A stretch of DNA of 64,000 bases, taken from Anaerolineae bacterium UTCFX1 (GTDB taxonomy: Bacteria > Chloroflexota > Anaerolineae > Anaerolineales > Villigracilaceae). The DNA lies in NCBI GenBank assembly GCA_002050275.1, contig MWTB01000018.1:1-64000 (forward strand), given 5' to 3'. Position 1 is the stretch's first letter. The number at the start of each line of letters is the position of its first letter. The translations under genes were made by a program, and so were the position numbers. Below the pieces are notes generated by a model, which ran no database searches, had not been told where the DNA came from, and saw only the letters and a list, made by a program, of their open reading frames with translations. Positions 15,810 to 23,802 of the stretch are shown here, piece after piece.

Positions 15810-17519
15810 ATGTCGGAAAAGAAGTTAACGGGCTTATTTCTACTTTCCTTTGCGGCCATATCTGTCTTCTTTATGTTAGGGAAGATGGGAGATCGGTTTG
15901 AGCCTTTTGTCAACTTAGGCGGAGATATGGCGGTGTACGCGTCTATTGCCGCCGCGCAAGACGACCCCAGTCTGTTCGTGAACGATCCGTTTTTGTCGAA
16001 TAAAAAGAACATCAATAGCTACCAGATGGTTTTCTTTCCAGCGTTGCGCGGATTGAAAGCCATTTTTGGAAATTATGGATCGGCGGGACTTTTTCTGCTT
16101 CCCTTTGTTATTTTTCTCCATATGACGGGATACTACGCGTTAGGCAGATCCATCTTTCGGAATTCGTGGATGGGTTTTTATGCGGCGCTGATTATCTCCA
16201 TTCCAACCAGCACATATTACGACTACTGGGGAATTTTTTTAGACGCGTTGCCTCGCTTCATGTATCAAGCGTTGCTTCCGTTTTTACTCGCCTTGGCGAT
16301 TACACGCGGGCGAAATCCAAATTGGTGGTTTGTCATCTTGGCGGGAGTGGGACTGCTTACTTATCTTCATCCGGCAAGCGCTCCTGTTTGGATGGCGGTG
16401 TTGACGCTGGGACTCTGGGTCTCTGCAGAGGAAAGCAGCGTATGGAAGAAAGCGCAAAAGATGGCTGTAGCGTTCTTAATCTTGGCGATCGTGTTGTCTC
16501 CGTTTTTAGCGACCTATTTCAGCAGTGTGGTAAGCAGCGCGAGCGCGCCGGAAGATTACGATCGAGTAATGGCTGTGCTGAAAGACCGCTTCTTTATGAT
16601 GAAAGATGCCGGGCTTATAAGCGTACTGTTGAATTTCTTTTCCAGTCGTATGGGGTTTGCGCTCGATCTTGTCTGGTATCTAGTCGTTACGTTTGCGGCG
16701 GCAGGCGCCGTCTATAGTATGAAGCGGCGCGAGTCGCACGATCTCTTTTTCGCAATACGACAGATCCTTGCATGGATAGCGGCAATATTTTTGGTTGGCG
16801 CAGCGCTTCCGGTGATTGAACGCGCTGCCTTTGCTCAATTGCGAATGATCCCGCCTGAATTTGAAGTCTTGAGGACGATTCGATTTTGGACGCCGTTATT
16901 GCTGCTGTTAGCGATGGGTTTCTTTTGGATGGTAAAAGAGGAAATTCAATGCCGCCAAACCGCGAGTCTTTCCGCCATCCGTATTGCAAGCGCCGCCTTC
17001 CTTGTGGTTTTCTTAATCGCTTGGGGAATTAGAGGATTCGCTTCTCATTCTGATTTTCGCGCGGCAGTGTATCAAAATAAGCGGTGCTGGACGGAAGCGA
17101 AAATTATCTGTTCCTTGCCCGAAGGAGACCTAGACCTATTAGAAGCCTTAAACGTAATTCGAGACAAGACGCCCGTGTCTGCGGTTATTTTTGCTGAAGG
17201 GGAGAATCTGGCGATTCGATATTATGCTTTTCGCTCTCTTGCCTATTCGTATAAAGATGGCGCGCCGTTGGCGTACACAGACCTGCGGCAATTGTTGGCA
17301 TGGAACGATCAGTATAGAACGATGGAGAAATTGGCGAAACTTAAGGATATGCCTAACCGACGAGTAAAGTATATGGGCGATCTTGTTGAATTGGCGCGAA
17401 CCGCGAAATCCAATTATCTTCTTTTAAACGCGCCTTACGATTCGGGTCTATACTATCCAGTAAATCTTGAACTTGTTTTTTCGAATAATTCTTATTCCTT
17501 GTATGCGATCAATCGTTAA
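15810..17519 (+). CDS. Large polytopic membrane protein of unknown function
   Basis: The 569-residue protein has about ten hydrophobic segments between residues 8 and 400, and a soluble C-terminal domain (about 420-569) outside the membrane. The first loop contains N-L-G-G-D-M-A-V-Y-A-S. The layout resembles GT-C type glycosyltransferases or polymer-handling membrane proteins: an acidic first loop, many helices, an extracytoplasmic tail. I do not recognise a named family. It follows the MFS gene by 42 bases in the same direction. Short palindromes fill the 59 bases to the convergent gene. Confidence 0.6.
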   Translation: MSEKKLTGLFLLSFAAISVFFMLGKMGDRFEPFVNLGGDMAVYASIAAAQDDPSLFVNDPFLSNKKNINSYQMVFFPALRGLKAIFGNYGSAGLFLLPFVIFLHMTGYYALGRSIFRNSWMGFYAALIISIPTSTYYDYWGIFLDALPRFMYQALLPFLLALAITRGRNPNWWFVILAGVGLLTYLHPASAPVWMAVLTLGLWVSAEESSVWKKAQKMAVAFLILAIVLSPFLATYFSSVVSSASAPEDYDRVMAVLKDRFFMMKDAGLISVLLNFFSSRMGFALDLVWYLVVTFAAAGAVYSMKRRESHDLFFAIRQILAWIAAIFLVGAALPVIERAAFAQLRMIPPEFEVLRTIRFWTPLLLLLAMGFFWMVKEEIQCRQTASLSAIRIASAAFLVVFLIAWGIRGFASHSDFRAAVYQNKRCWTEAKIICSLPEGDLDLLEALNVIRDKTPVSAVIFAEGENLAIRYYAFRSLAYSYKDGAPLAYTDLRQLLAWNDQYRTMEKLAKLKDMPNRRVKYMGDLVELARTAKSNYLLLNAPYDSGLYYPVNLELVFSNNSYSLYAINR

Positions 17520-17578
17520 ACTGACATTGCGCATGGGAATCGTCGTTCGCTGAAGCGAAGAGATATCCCGTCCCTGTT

Positions 17579-19012
17579 TTAGGGAACGGCGCATTTTGTC
17601 AGATAATCAAAACCTGTGCGCGGTAATTTCTTGTCAATGTCAGTATTGTTGATTATTGCAGTAGTTTCGTTTATCTGCCATCGTTCCGAATCAAATAATA
17701 CGGTCTTAAGAGGATCCCCTGCGTCAATGTCGAAAATCAATACATTATCGTAGGTTGAATCCAGCCCGAAGATATATTTTCCGTCATCCGTCCAAGCGGG
17801 AGGCACGAGACTGCCCCCTCCCAAGTCGCTAACTTCGCCGGATGGAACGCTTATAACAAACGTTTTAAATTGGTGTGAATCGTCGTCTGTTCGATAGCCT
17901 GTCATTGCTAACCGCATGCTGTTTGGCGACCAAGACGGCGCGCTCGGATTTTGCACACCTTCAACTGAGTTAACTTTTCTTATGTCTTGTAAATCAACCC
18001 AGTGAAGTTCGGTTGGTTTATCCTTTGATTGTGACAGGAACGCTAGATAGTTCCAATCTGCTGACCGGGCGCAATAAAAACCAGCCGAGCCTAAATTCAG
18101 GGTTCCTAGAAAAGCGTTCTCAAGATAAACGTCAACTACATATCCACTACTCGATGGTTCGTTGACATTTTGCGAAAGATAATGAAAATTAATCGGTTTC
18201 CCAGCCAACGCAATTAATTTGCCTGCCGGATGTTCAGCCAGACTTGGCGTATATCCATCTTGAGGCGTAACTTGTAAGGTTCGAGCAGGCAGGACTGGAT
18301 CGTACTCAATCGCCTCGACTTGGATAGAAAAAAGAATGGCGTTCTGTTGTTCATCGCTATAGAGTTCAAGCCGCAGAATTACGCCGTTCTTCGGATCCAC
18401 CCACAAGCGATATACGCCCCCTTTCATCACTATCGCTTCTCTGCCTGCCACGATGCTTGAGCCGACGATTTGCCAACCTGTGTTATGGGGCAACTTCGAT
18501 GGGAGAAATGAAGACATAAAGCGATCGGACTTCTCAAAAGGATGATATAGCCACTGATTTTTGACATTCAGCCAATTTACGCTTCCAGTTCTGGATATTT
18601 GATTTTCGTCGCTGAGTTGTTCCTCGGCAACGCGCAACGCTGCAAGCTCATCGGGCAGTTCAGTCAGTCTATCTTGGGCTTCGGAGACGACTAATGAACC
18701 TCGTCCATCACGCCCCATCCAAGCATTTACATAATACACAAGAGCCTTTTGCTGATCTACAAGCCTCCCGATGAGCCATAAGGTTTCCCATTGCGGAGCG
18801 AGCAATTTCTTGGCGATTTGCTCTGAGGATAAGTTGCCCTGATAACTATGGATCTCTGGCGCCTCTTCGAATACTTTTAGTAAGGATGCTTCCGATGGAA
18901 TTGTTTCGATCGGTGTGATCCCATCGCCTCTGTTGATTGGGGCGCATGCTTTAATCAACAGTGATGAAGCGGCGAGCAAAAGAAACATAGTGCGTCTTCT
19001 GAATAGTTGCAT
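17579..19012 (-). CDS. Lipoprotein with RseB/LolA-like N-terminal and TolB/WD-like C-terminal part (module A)
   Basis: The 477-residue product starts M-Q-L-F-R-R-R-T-M-F-L-L-L-A-A-S-S-L-L-I-K-A-C, a lipoprotein signal (lipobox I-K-A-C). GGAG lies 7 bases before this ATG. The middle contains Y-R-L-W-V-D-P-K-N-G-V-I-L-R, closely like L-L-W-V-D-V-E-T-G-V-V-L-R in the secreted protein at 24668-25528. This sequence style is shared with MucB/RseB and LolA sensors of envelope state. The C-terminal half has beta-propeller-like repeats (A-P-S-W-S-P-N-S-M-R-L-A, P-A-W-T-D-D-G-K-Y-I-F-G-L-D) as in TolB. It probably sits on the outer face of the membrane. The link to the upstream regulator gene is by position only. 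Confidence 0.65.
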   Translation of the reverse strand: MQLFRRRTMFLLLAASSLLIKACAPINRGDGITPIETIPSEASLLKVFEEAPEIHSYQGNLSSEQIAKKLLAPQWETLWLIGRLVDQQKALVYYVNAWMGRDGRGSLVVSEAQDRLTELPDELAALRVAEEQLSDENQISRTGSVNWLNVKNQWLYHPFEKSDRFMSSFLPSKLPHNTGWQIVGSSIVAGREAIVMKGGVYRLWVDPKNGVILRLELYSDEQQNAILFSIQVEAIEYDPVLPARTLQVTPQDGYTPSLAEHPAGKLIALAGKPINFHYLSQNVNEPSSSGYVVDVYLENAFLGTLNLGSAGFYCARSADWNYLAFLSQSKDKPTELHWVDLQDIRKVNSVEGVQNPSAPSWSPNSMRLAMTGYRTDDDSHQFKTFVISVPSGEVSDLGGGSLVPPAWTDDGKYIFGLDSTYDNVLIFDIDAGDPLKTVLFDSERWQINETTAIINNTDIDKKLPRTGFDYLTKCAVP

Positions 19013-19024
19013 CAATAATCTCCA

Positions 19025-19070
19025 ACTGAAAAAGAAAGAGATGACAACATTGTCAGTTGTCATCTCTTTC
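19025..19070 (-). terminator. Perfect 15-bp hairpin with T tract (terminator or attenuator)
   Basis: GAAAGAGATGACAAC (19034-19048) and GTTGTCATCTCTTTC (19056-19070) are perfect complements with a 7-base loop. On the minus strand the stem is followed by TTTTTCAG. It ends the module A small-gene operon and lies only about 20 bases before the ATG of the lipoprotein gene at 19012, so it may act as an attenuator. Confidence 0.75.
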
Positions 19071-19164
19071 TGTGGTATAAGATTCGGCAGCGGCGGTAGA
19101 TAATTGATTTGGCAGCGCTCTCGCCTTCCAAAACCATAAAGTTATCATTTATCGAAACCAACTA

Positions 19165-19386
19165 CTATCCAAGTTCTTTGTAAGAAAAAGCTCGGGGAGA
19201 CTGGCTGCGAACATAGGCGTTCCAGGATGAAGCGCCCGGGGTATAGATAGATTTCTTGGTATAAGTATCACCCTGATATATGAAGTTCTGAGTAAATGTT
19301 GTTGACGCATAGGCTATCGTGAAGGTTGAAACCAGCAAGGCGGCTAATGTTAATAAGACAGATAAATTTTTCTTTAATTTGTTCAT
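19165..19386 (-). CDS. Small secreted protein (module A)
   Basis: The 73-residue product has a signal peptide M-N-K-L-K-K-N-L-S-V-L-L-T-L-A-A-L-L with cleavage likely after A-Y-A. The mature part is short and rich in Ser, Thr and Tyr (S-T-T-F-T-Q-N-F-I-Y-Q-G-D-T-Y-T). It resembles the start of the mature secreted protein of module B (A-T-T-G-T-Y-N-Y then D-S-T-Y-T). The ATG overlaps the stop of the preceding gene (ATGA), with GGAG 6 bases upstream, so the two are translationally coupled. It is much shorter than its module B counterpart (191 residues) and may be a truncated relative. No family recognised. Confidence 0.6.
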   Translation of the reverse strand: MNKLKKNLSVLLTLAALLVSTFTIAYASTTFTQNFIYQGDTYTKKSIYTPGASSWNAYVRSQSPRAFSYKELG

Positions 19387-20234
19387 TTTGAACTCCATAC
19401 TTGAGCGTAGGATGACCAGTCTAACTGATCGTAGTTGTCAAAATACCATTGCGCTTCTTTTAGCGGCGACAAGACCTTTTCGACTTGAATCTGGGTGATT
19501 TCAAGAAACGGGCGGCTGTTGTTATCTTTCAGCAGGAAATGGTTGTCAATTTGCAAAGGTTGCGCCGTTTCAGGATCAACGTAAATAATGTGCATAATCC
19601 CTATAATGCCGGCGTCCTTTTCGGAATATTCAGGCATCCCTGCGGGAAATATATCCCTGACAGTGAAGCGCGCAATATCTTTCCCATTGATTACGACCAT
19701 CTCTTGGTTGATGCTCGTTTGTGCGCCCTCTTTGGCAGTCGCTTCGGGAGATGCGCTGGTAATATAGAAATATAACGACGGGGAATAGGGTCCTTGATCG
19801 AGTGGCGCGAAAGCTTCCGCTGCGCTTCGATACACCCCGCGATAAAGGATTTCACTCAAATGGCTCTTCCCGTCGCGGGTGATGAACGTGATCTGTTGGT
19901 CTACCATCCCATTCGTATTAAAATGAAACCAAGTCTCAATGATGGTTTCTGATGGAAATTGCGCATCGGGCATTCGATATATTGGGACATCTTCAACAGA
20001 GTTGCTATGATAGCTGTGCCGTACCCACCCGCCTGTTTGTAGCGTCGCTTCCAAGCGCGCTTCCATTTTTTTGAGAGCGTCATAATTAGCCAGTGTAGCG
20101 CCATCCGGTTGGTACTCTTGGGCAATTTCCTTCTTTTGTTCCGTTGAGGCTAAGGCGGAGTCAATCCCGAGGATTAAGCCTGCAAGTAATACCGAACCAA
20201 CTAGAAGCAAACGAAAATATTTTTTTATGTTCAT
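19383..20234 (-). CDS. Secreted protein of unknown function, LolA/RseB-like style (module A)
   Basis: The 283-residue product begins M-N-I-K-K-Y-F-R-L-L-L-V-G-S-V-L-L-A-G-L-I-L-G-I and has a likely signal-peptidase site after A-L-A-S. The mature protein has W-F-H-F-N-T-N-G, I-I-Y-V-D-P-E-T-A-Q-P-L-Q-I and repeated beta-strand-like stretches. These recall the 'W-V-D-x-E-T-G' strand pair of the module B protein and of RseB-type domains. The start at 20234 is taken in place of an upstream in-frame codon that would add residues before the signal peptide. It lies about 100 bases after the regulator gene and overlaps the next gene by four bases. Confidence 0.6.
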   Translation of the reverse strand: MNIKKYFRLLLVGSVLLAGLILGIDSALASTEQKKEIAQEYQPDGATLANYDALKKMEARLEATLQTGGWVRHSYHSNSVEDVPIYRMPDAQFPSETIIETWFHFNTNGMVDQQITFITRDGKSHLSEILYRGVYRSAAEAFAPLDQGPYSPSLYFYITSASPEATAKEGAQTSINQEMVVINGKDIARFTVRDIFPAGMPEYSEKDAGIIGIMHIIYVDPETAQPLQIDNHFLLKDNNSRPFLEITQIQVEKVLSPLKEAQWYFDNYDQLDWSSYAQVWSSK

Positions 20235-20333
20235 GGTTTGAATTCCTTGAAAATAGATCATACTAATTTTTTCATTCTACTTTCCTAGTGACGGTATCGC
20301 AACTGGGAAAACTGCCAGTCTTTGTGCTGGTAA

Positions 20334-20978
20334 TTATTCGAGGTTGTCAGACAAATATGTATGCGTCCAGGCAATTGCCTCATGGCGAGACTTCACATCC
20401 AATTTCTTCAAAATATTAGCGACATGAAAAGCGGCTGTTTTTGCTGTTATATTCAGTTTTTCCGCAATTTGCTTGTTGCCGTATCCTTTAACAATAAGGC
20501 GAACAACCTCCCCTTCCCGATGGGTTAGTTTTTCGAGTTTTTTCCCTGCTTCTTGCCGCCAGCGGTTCGCGCGCACGAACTGATCTTCTGTAAACGCCTG
20601 TGCTCCGTTCATGGCTTGGCGTATTGCTGAAATTAACCTTTCCCCTGTTTCTGTTTTTGATAAAAAGCCGACTGCTCCCGCATCCATCATGCTGGCTAGA
20701 TAGGCATCGTGATCATGTGCAGTTAATACCAATATAAGCGTTTCAGGAATGTGCTCACGTATCCACTTTGCTGTTTTTACAGAAACAGGCATAGCAAAAT
20801 CAAGGATAAGGATGTTTGGGCGCAGTTCGGCTGCCAGTGTCTCTAACTGAAAACTATCTTCTGCCTCTCCAATGATGCGAATATCAAGTGTCTCGCTTAG
20901 AATTGCTCGCAAGCCTGCTCGTGTAGTTGGGTGATTGTCTGCAAGTAAAACTGTAACTTGATCTTGAATATTACTCAT
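20334..20978 (-). CDS. NarL/LuxR-type response regulator (module A)
   Basis: The 214-residue protein has an N-terminal receiver: acidic pocket around L-L-A-D-N-H-P (Asp14), phospho-acceptor Asp60 in I-L-D-F-A-M-P, conserved Thr in V-L-T-A-H and Lys in L-S-K-T. A C-terminal LuxR/GerE helix-turn-helix (about 150-205) shows L-T-H-R-E-G-E-V-V-R-L and N-K-Q-I-A-E-K-L-N-I-T-A-K-T. It should be phosphorylated by a histidine kinase and then bind DNA. No kinase is adjacent. It heads the minus-strand module and is divergent from yebC. Its paralogue at 23803-24450 lacks the phospho-acceptor. Confidence 0.88.
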   Translation of the reverse strand: MSNIQDQVTVLLADNHPTTRAGLRAILSETLDIRIIGEAEDSFQLETLAAELRPNILILDFAMPVSVKTAKWIREHIPETLILVLTAHDHDAYLASMMDAGAVGFLSKTETGERLISAIRQAMNGAQAFTEDQFVRANRWRQEAGKKLEKLTHREGEVVRLIVKGYGNKQIAEKLNITAKTAAFHVANILKKLDVKSRHEAIAWTHTYLSDNLE

Positions 20979-21004
20979 AAAACCTCAATATGATACCTGT
21001 CCTG

Positions 21005-21037
21005 ATTATATAACCTGCGTTCTTTTTCTTTTGTCAA
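21005..21037 (-). promoter_or_regulatory. Promoter of the module A response regulator
   Basis: On the minus strand, TTGACA (21037-21032) is followed by an A-rich spacer and then TTATATAAT. The last hexamer TATAAT (21010-21005) is 21 bases away; the overlapping TTATAT gives an 18-base spacer. The region is shared with the divergent yebC promoter. Confidence 0.55.
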
Positions 21038-21062
21038 GAAAACAACACGTTTTTCCTAATGG

Positions 21063-21068
21063 TATAAT
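21063..21068 (+). promoter_or_regulatory. Candidate -10 box of yebC
   Basis: TATAAT lies 53 bases before the yebC ATG. TTGTCA at 21031 is too far away (26 bp) to be a normal -35 box. Confidence 0.35.
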
Positions 21069-21121
21069 CGTTTGCAGAGCACAAAAAGTTCCCCACGTGG
21101 GTTTACAGCAAGGAGCAAGTC

Positions 21122-21877
21122 ATGTCCGGTCATTCCAAGTGGTCTACCATCAAACGCAAAAAAGGCGTGGCAGACGCCAAACGCGGCGCGGTCTTTACGC
21201 GCCTCGCGCGCGAGATCGTCATTGCGGCGCGCGAAGGCGGCAGCGACGTTGATTCCAATTTCAGGCTCAGGCTCGCGGTAGATAAAGCCCGCGCAGAGAA
21301 TATGCCTAAAGATAATATCGAACGCGCTATTAAACGCGGCGCAGGCGAAGACAAAGATAGCGCGGCATTCGAGTCCATCATGTATGAAGGCTATGCCCCG
21401 CACGGCGTTGCCGTGATGGTTGAAACTGTCACCGACAATCGCAACCGCACGGTTTCTGATCTGCGCCACGCGTTCAGCAAAGCGGGCGGCAACATGGCAG
21501 AACTCGGCGCAGTCGGCTGGCAATTCGAACGCATCGCCTATTTTTCATTTCCATCCAACGCCATGGATTTCGACAAAGCCTTCGAGCTCGGCATCGAAGC
21601 CGGTGCAAATGATGTGGCTGAAGACGACGGCACGATCGAGATCACTGCGCCCGTCGAAGCGTTCAAGGTTATCGCCGACGCGTTACACAAAGCCAACGTC
21701 GCGCCTGATGAAGCGGGATTGCGAATGAATCCGAAGCAAGAAATCGAACTCGGCGCCGAAGACGCCGCGCAAGTTCTCCGTGCCCTCGAAAATATCGAAG
21801 ACCTCGATGATGTGCAGAATGTCTACTCGAACCTCAAAGTTTCGGATGAAGCATTAGCGGCTCTTGAGATTGCATAA
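21122..21877 (+). CDS. yebC: YebC/PmpR family protein (TACO1 family)
   Basis: The 251-residue cytosolic protein begins M-S-G-H-S-K-W-S-T-I-K-R-K-K-G, the family's invariant start. It continues with D-N-I-E-R-A-I-K-R-G-A-G and Y-E-G-Y-A-P-H-G-V-A. Family members are described as DNA-binding regulators, and as factors that help ribosomes through difficult sequences. The gene stands directly before ruvC, a very common arrangement (yebC-ruvC-ruvA). Confidence 0.95.
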   Translation: MSGHSKWSTIKRKKGVADAKRGAVFTRLAREIVIAAREGGSDVDSNFRLRLAVDKARAENMPKDNIERAIKRGAGEDKDSAAFESIMYEGYAPHGVAVMVETVTDNRNRTVSDLRHAFSKAGGNMAELGAVGWQFERIAYFSFPSNAMDFDKAFELGIEAGANDVAEDDGTIEITAPVEAFKVIADALHKANVAPDEAGLRMNPKQEIELGAEDAAQVLRALENIEDLDDVQNVYSNLKVSDEALAALEIA

Positions 21878-21885
21878 TTTTTTTG

Positions 21886-21963
21886 AACCGCGAAGCCCGC
21901 TAAGAACGCAAAGATTTAAAGAATTTCTTTGCCGACTTTGCGCTCTTCGCGGTTAATTTTTTT
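21886..21963. repeat. Palindromic repeat between yebC and ruvC, also terminator-like
   Basis: AACCGCGAAG at 21886 with AACGCAAAG at 21905 pairs with CTTTGCGCTCTTCGCGGTT (21936-21954). T runs flank both sides (21878-21884 and 21957-21963), so it could stop transcription in either direction. The first 30 bases match 28 of 30 positions of a segment inside the methyltransferase gene at 27741-27770. Confidence 0.75.
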
Positions 21964-21965
21964 AT

Positions 21966-22445
21966 ATGACCCTCGCCCTCGGAATTGATCCCGGAATCGC
22001 CACAACTGGATACGGACTCGTGCGCCTCATGCCCGACGGCGAACTAGTCGCAGTTTCCTGCGGCGTTATCTCTACGCCAAAAGATACGACCGCGTCCGCG
22101 CGGCTGGAGACACTCTACGCCGACCTGCGCAAACTCCTCAGGCGATATAAGCCCGATACCGCTGCTGTTGAAAAATTATTTTTTTCACGCAACGTGACGA
22201 CTGGCATCGCCGTCGGTCAAGCGCGCGGAGTGGTTCTACTGGCTCTGCAACAAGCGAGGATCGAAATCTTTGAATACGCTCCCAATGAAGTCAAGCAAGC
22301 GGTGGCGGGCTACGGCTCCGCAGAAAAGCGCCAAGTGCAAGAAATGGTCCGCGCCCTCTTGCAGCTCGACTCTATCCCTAAACCCGACGACGCCGCCGAC
22401 GCGCTGGCAGTTGCTATTACGCACTTGAACACGAAGCGTTATTAA
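21966..22445 (+). CDS. ruvC: Holliday junction resolvase RuvC
   Basis: The 159-residue dimeric endonuclease cuts Holliday junctions. The RNase H-like fold is seen in L-A-L-G-I-D-P-G-I-A-T-T-G-Y-G (first catalytic Asp), V-E-K-L-F-F (Glu), V-G-Q-A-R-G-V and P-D-D-A-A-D-A-L-A-V-A, which carries the last acidic pair. The length is normal. It lies after yebC and, beyond a repeat-flanked GxxExxY gene, before ruvA. Confidence 0.96.
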   Translation: MTLALGIDPGIATTGYGLVRLMPDGELVAVSCGVISTPKDTTASARLETLYADLRKLLRRYKPDTAAVEKLFFSRNVTTGIAVGQARGVVLLALQQARIEIFEYAPNEVKQAVAGYGSAEKRQVQEMVRALLQLDSIPKPDDAADALAVAITHLNTKRY

Positions 22446-22449
22446 TTCA

Positions 22450-22461
22450 CCATAGATGAAC
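22450..22461. repeat. Left arm of an inverted repeat flanking the GxxExxY gene
   Basis: CCATAGATGAAC here is mirrored, with one mismatch, by GTTCATCTGTGG at 22935-22946. The two arms bracket the GxxExxY gene exactly. Confidence 0.6.
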
Positions 22462-22514
22462 GCGGGTGAACAATTGGGTCTTGATGAAAGGGTGTTGAGA
22501 TACCTCCGCAAGAA

Positions 22515-22898
22515 GTGAATGAAATTACCGTAAAAATCATTGGTTGCGCGTATAAGGTTAGCAATACGCTGGGTATTGGTTATGTCGAGAAAGTTTGCGA
22601 AAACGCCTTGGCGGTTCTATCCCGTAAAAGTGGTTTGTTGATCGAACAACAATATCCGATCAAGGTTATATTTGAAGGAGTTGATGTTGGCGAATTCTTT
22701 GCGGACCCATCTGTTGAAGAGCGAATTCTTGTCGAATTGAAAGCTGTATCTATGTTGGCGCAGAAGCATACTGCGCAAGCCCTAAACTATCTTCGCGCGA
22801 CGGGCGCGAAAGTCTGTTTGTTGATCAACTTTGGCAGATCGAAAATCGAAATCAAGCGCCTTCTCCCCTCCGTCTATTGGAAGACTCTGAAGTCATAA
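22515..22898 (+). CDS. GxxExxY protein
   Basis: The roughly 127-residue protein is recognised by N-E-I-T-V-K-I-I-G-C-A-Y-K-V-S-N-T-L-G-I-G-Y-V-E-K-V-C-E, with the G-x-x-E-x-x-Y-like core. E-L-K-A-V-S-x-L, Q-A-L-N-Y-L-R-A-T and L-L-I-N-F-G follow, as in PD-(D/E)XK-like folds. The function of the family is unknown. The GTG start at 22515 is weak. The frame stays open upstream through I-P-P-Q-E-V to an in-frame TGA at 22485, and no ATG is in frame, so the original start may have been lost by a small indel (ATG 22484 lies one frame off). The gene is bracketed by inverted-repeat arms, splitting ruvC from ruvA. Confidence 0.75.
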   Translation: MNEITVKIIGCAYKVSNTLGIGYVEKVCENALAVLSRKSGLLIEQQYPIKVIFEGVDVGEFFADPSVEERILVELKAVSMLAQKHTAQALNYLRATGAKVCLLINFGRSKIEIKRLLPSVYWKTLKS

Positions 22899-22934
22899 GA
22901 TGACCATTCATCCAAGATCATCCTTTTTATCTGT

Positions 22935-22946
22935 GTTCATCTGTGG
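22935..22946. repeat. Right arm of the inverted repeat flanking the GxxExxY gene
   Basis: GTTCATCTGTGG, complement of the left arm at 22450-22461 with one mismatch. It ends 12 bases before the ruvA ATG. Confidence 0.6.
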
Positions 22947-22958
22947 TTAAATAGAACC

Positions 22959-23534
22959 ATGATATCTACTCTCCGCGGAGAAATCGCACAAATTGAAGAG
23001 ACTTCCCTTATCGTCGAGGTGGGCGGCGTGGGATTGCGCGTCTTTGTCCCTGCGCCGCTGCGGGCGCGCGTGAAGACCGGCGAAGCGGCGTTCTTGTTCA
23101 CGCATCTCGTTGTTCGCGAGGACGCGCTGACGTTGTACGGATTCGAATCGCAAGCCGACTGTGATCTTTTCGACATACTTCTCGGCGTTAATGGAGTGGG
23201 TCCCAAGGTCGCGTTATCCGTTCTGTCCGCTATGTCGTTGGAAGCGATTCAACGCGCGATTTTTACCGATGAAGCGGATCTGTTGAGTCGCGCGCCAGGA
23301 GTGGGTAAAAAGACCGCGCAGAAAATTGTGCTCCATCTCAAAGATAAGTTGAAGCCGCTCGATGGTTTGAAGCAGGTTGCGGCGATGTCCGATGCGGATT
23401 CGGAGGCGCTTGCCGCGCTCGTTACGCTTGGCTATTCCGTTGTCGAGGCGCAGGCGGCGATCCAATCCATCCCCAAAGGCGCGGGCGAAGATTCCGAGGA
23501 GCGTTTGCGTCTGGCGTTGCAGTATTTTCAATGA
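22959..23534 (+). CDS. ruvA: Holliday junction branch-migration protein RuvA
   Basis: The 191-residue tetrameric protein binds the four-way junction and recruits the RuvB motor. Domain I starts M-I-S-T-L-R-G-E-I. The helix-hairpin-helix pair is visible as L-L-G-V-N-G-V-G-P-K-V-A-L and R-A-P-G-V-G-K-K-T-A-Q-K-I-V-L. The small C-terminal domain (about 145-191) contacts RuvB. ruvB is not in the window. Confidence 0.96.
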   Translation: MISTLRGEIAQIEETSLIVEVGGVGLRVFVPAPLRARVKTGEAAFLFTHLVVREDALTLYGFESQADCDLFDILLGVNGVGPKVALSVLSAMSLEAIQRAIFTDEADLLSRAPGVGKKTAQKIVLHLKDKLKPLDGLKQVAAMSDADSEALAALVTLGYSVVEAQAAIQSIPKGAGEDSEERLRLALQYFQ

Positions 23535-23722
23535 AAAGGTCGTCCCGCGCTGCAAGTTTTGGGAAGTAGTCAATCTCGCTGGAAAAACTGCGAGATATTT
23601 ATTTGCGAGCAACCTTACTTTGTGCGCCTAATTCATACGAGCGTGTTTTATGTTGCGCAAAGAGCAATGCGGGAAATCGTTTGAGGATTAAGAATGTTGG
23701 GGAGTCGTAGGGCAAACGTTGA

Positions 23723-23753
23723 TTGACAAAATAATGGGGGGGGGGTATACAAT
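23723..23753 (+). promoter_or_regulatory. Promoter with a G10 homopolymer spacer (candidate phase-variable promoter)
   Basis: TTGACA at 23723-23728 is a perfect -35 box. The spacer (23729-23745) is exactly 17 bases and consists of AAATAAT followed by ten G. TATACA then occupies the -10 position at 23746-23751. Gain or loss of a G would move the spacer away from 17 bp and change promoter strength. It drives the module B response regulator (ATG at 23803). Confidence 0.75.
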
Positions 23754-23802
23754 ATTTGTATATTCAATTGTTGGGAATAGGCAAAAGAAGGAGACTGTGC
23801 CG

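Noticed and set aside
23736..23745. G10 run as a pure assembly error
   Set aside because: Kept as real for now because it completes an exact 17-bp promoter spacer, but its length does need read-level confirmation.
23719..23802. Longer start for the module B response regulator reading through the G tract
   Set aside because: That stretch contains a consensus promoter and encodes no receiver residues; the ATG at 23803 has a proper ribosome site.
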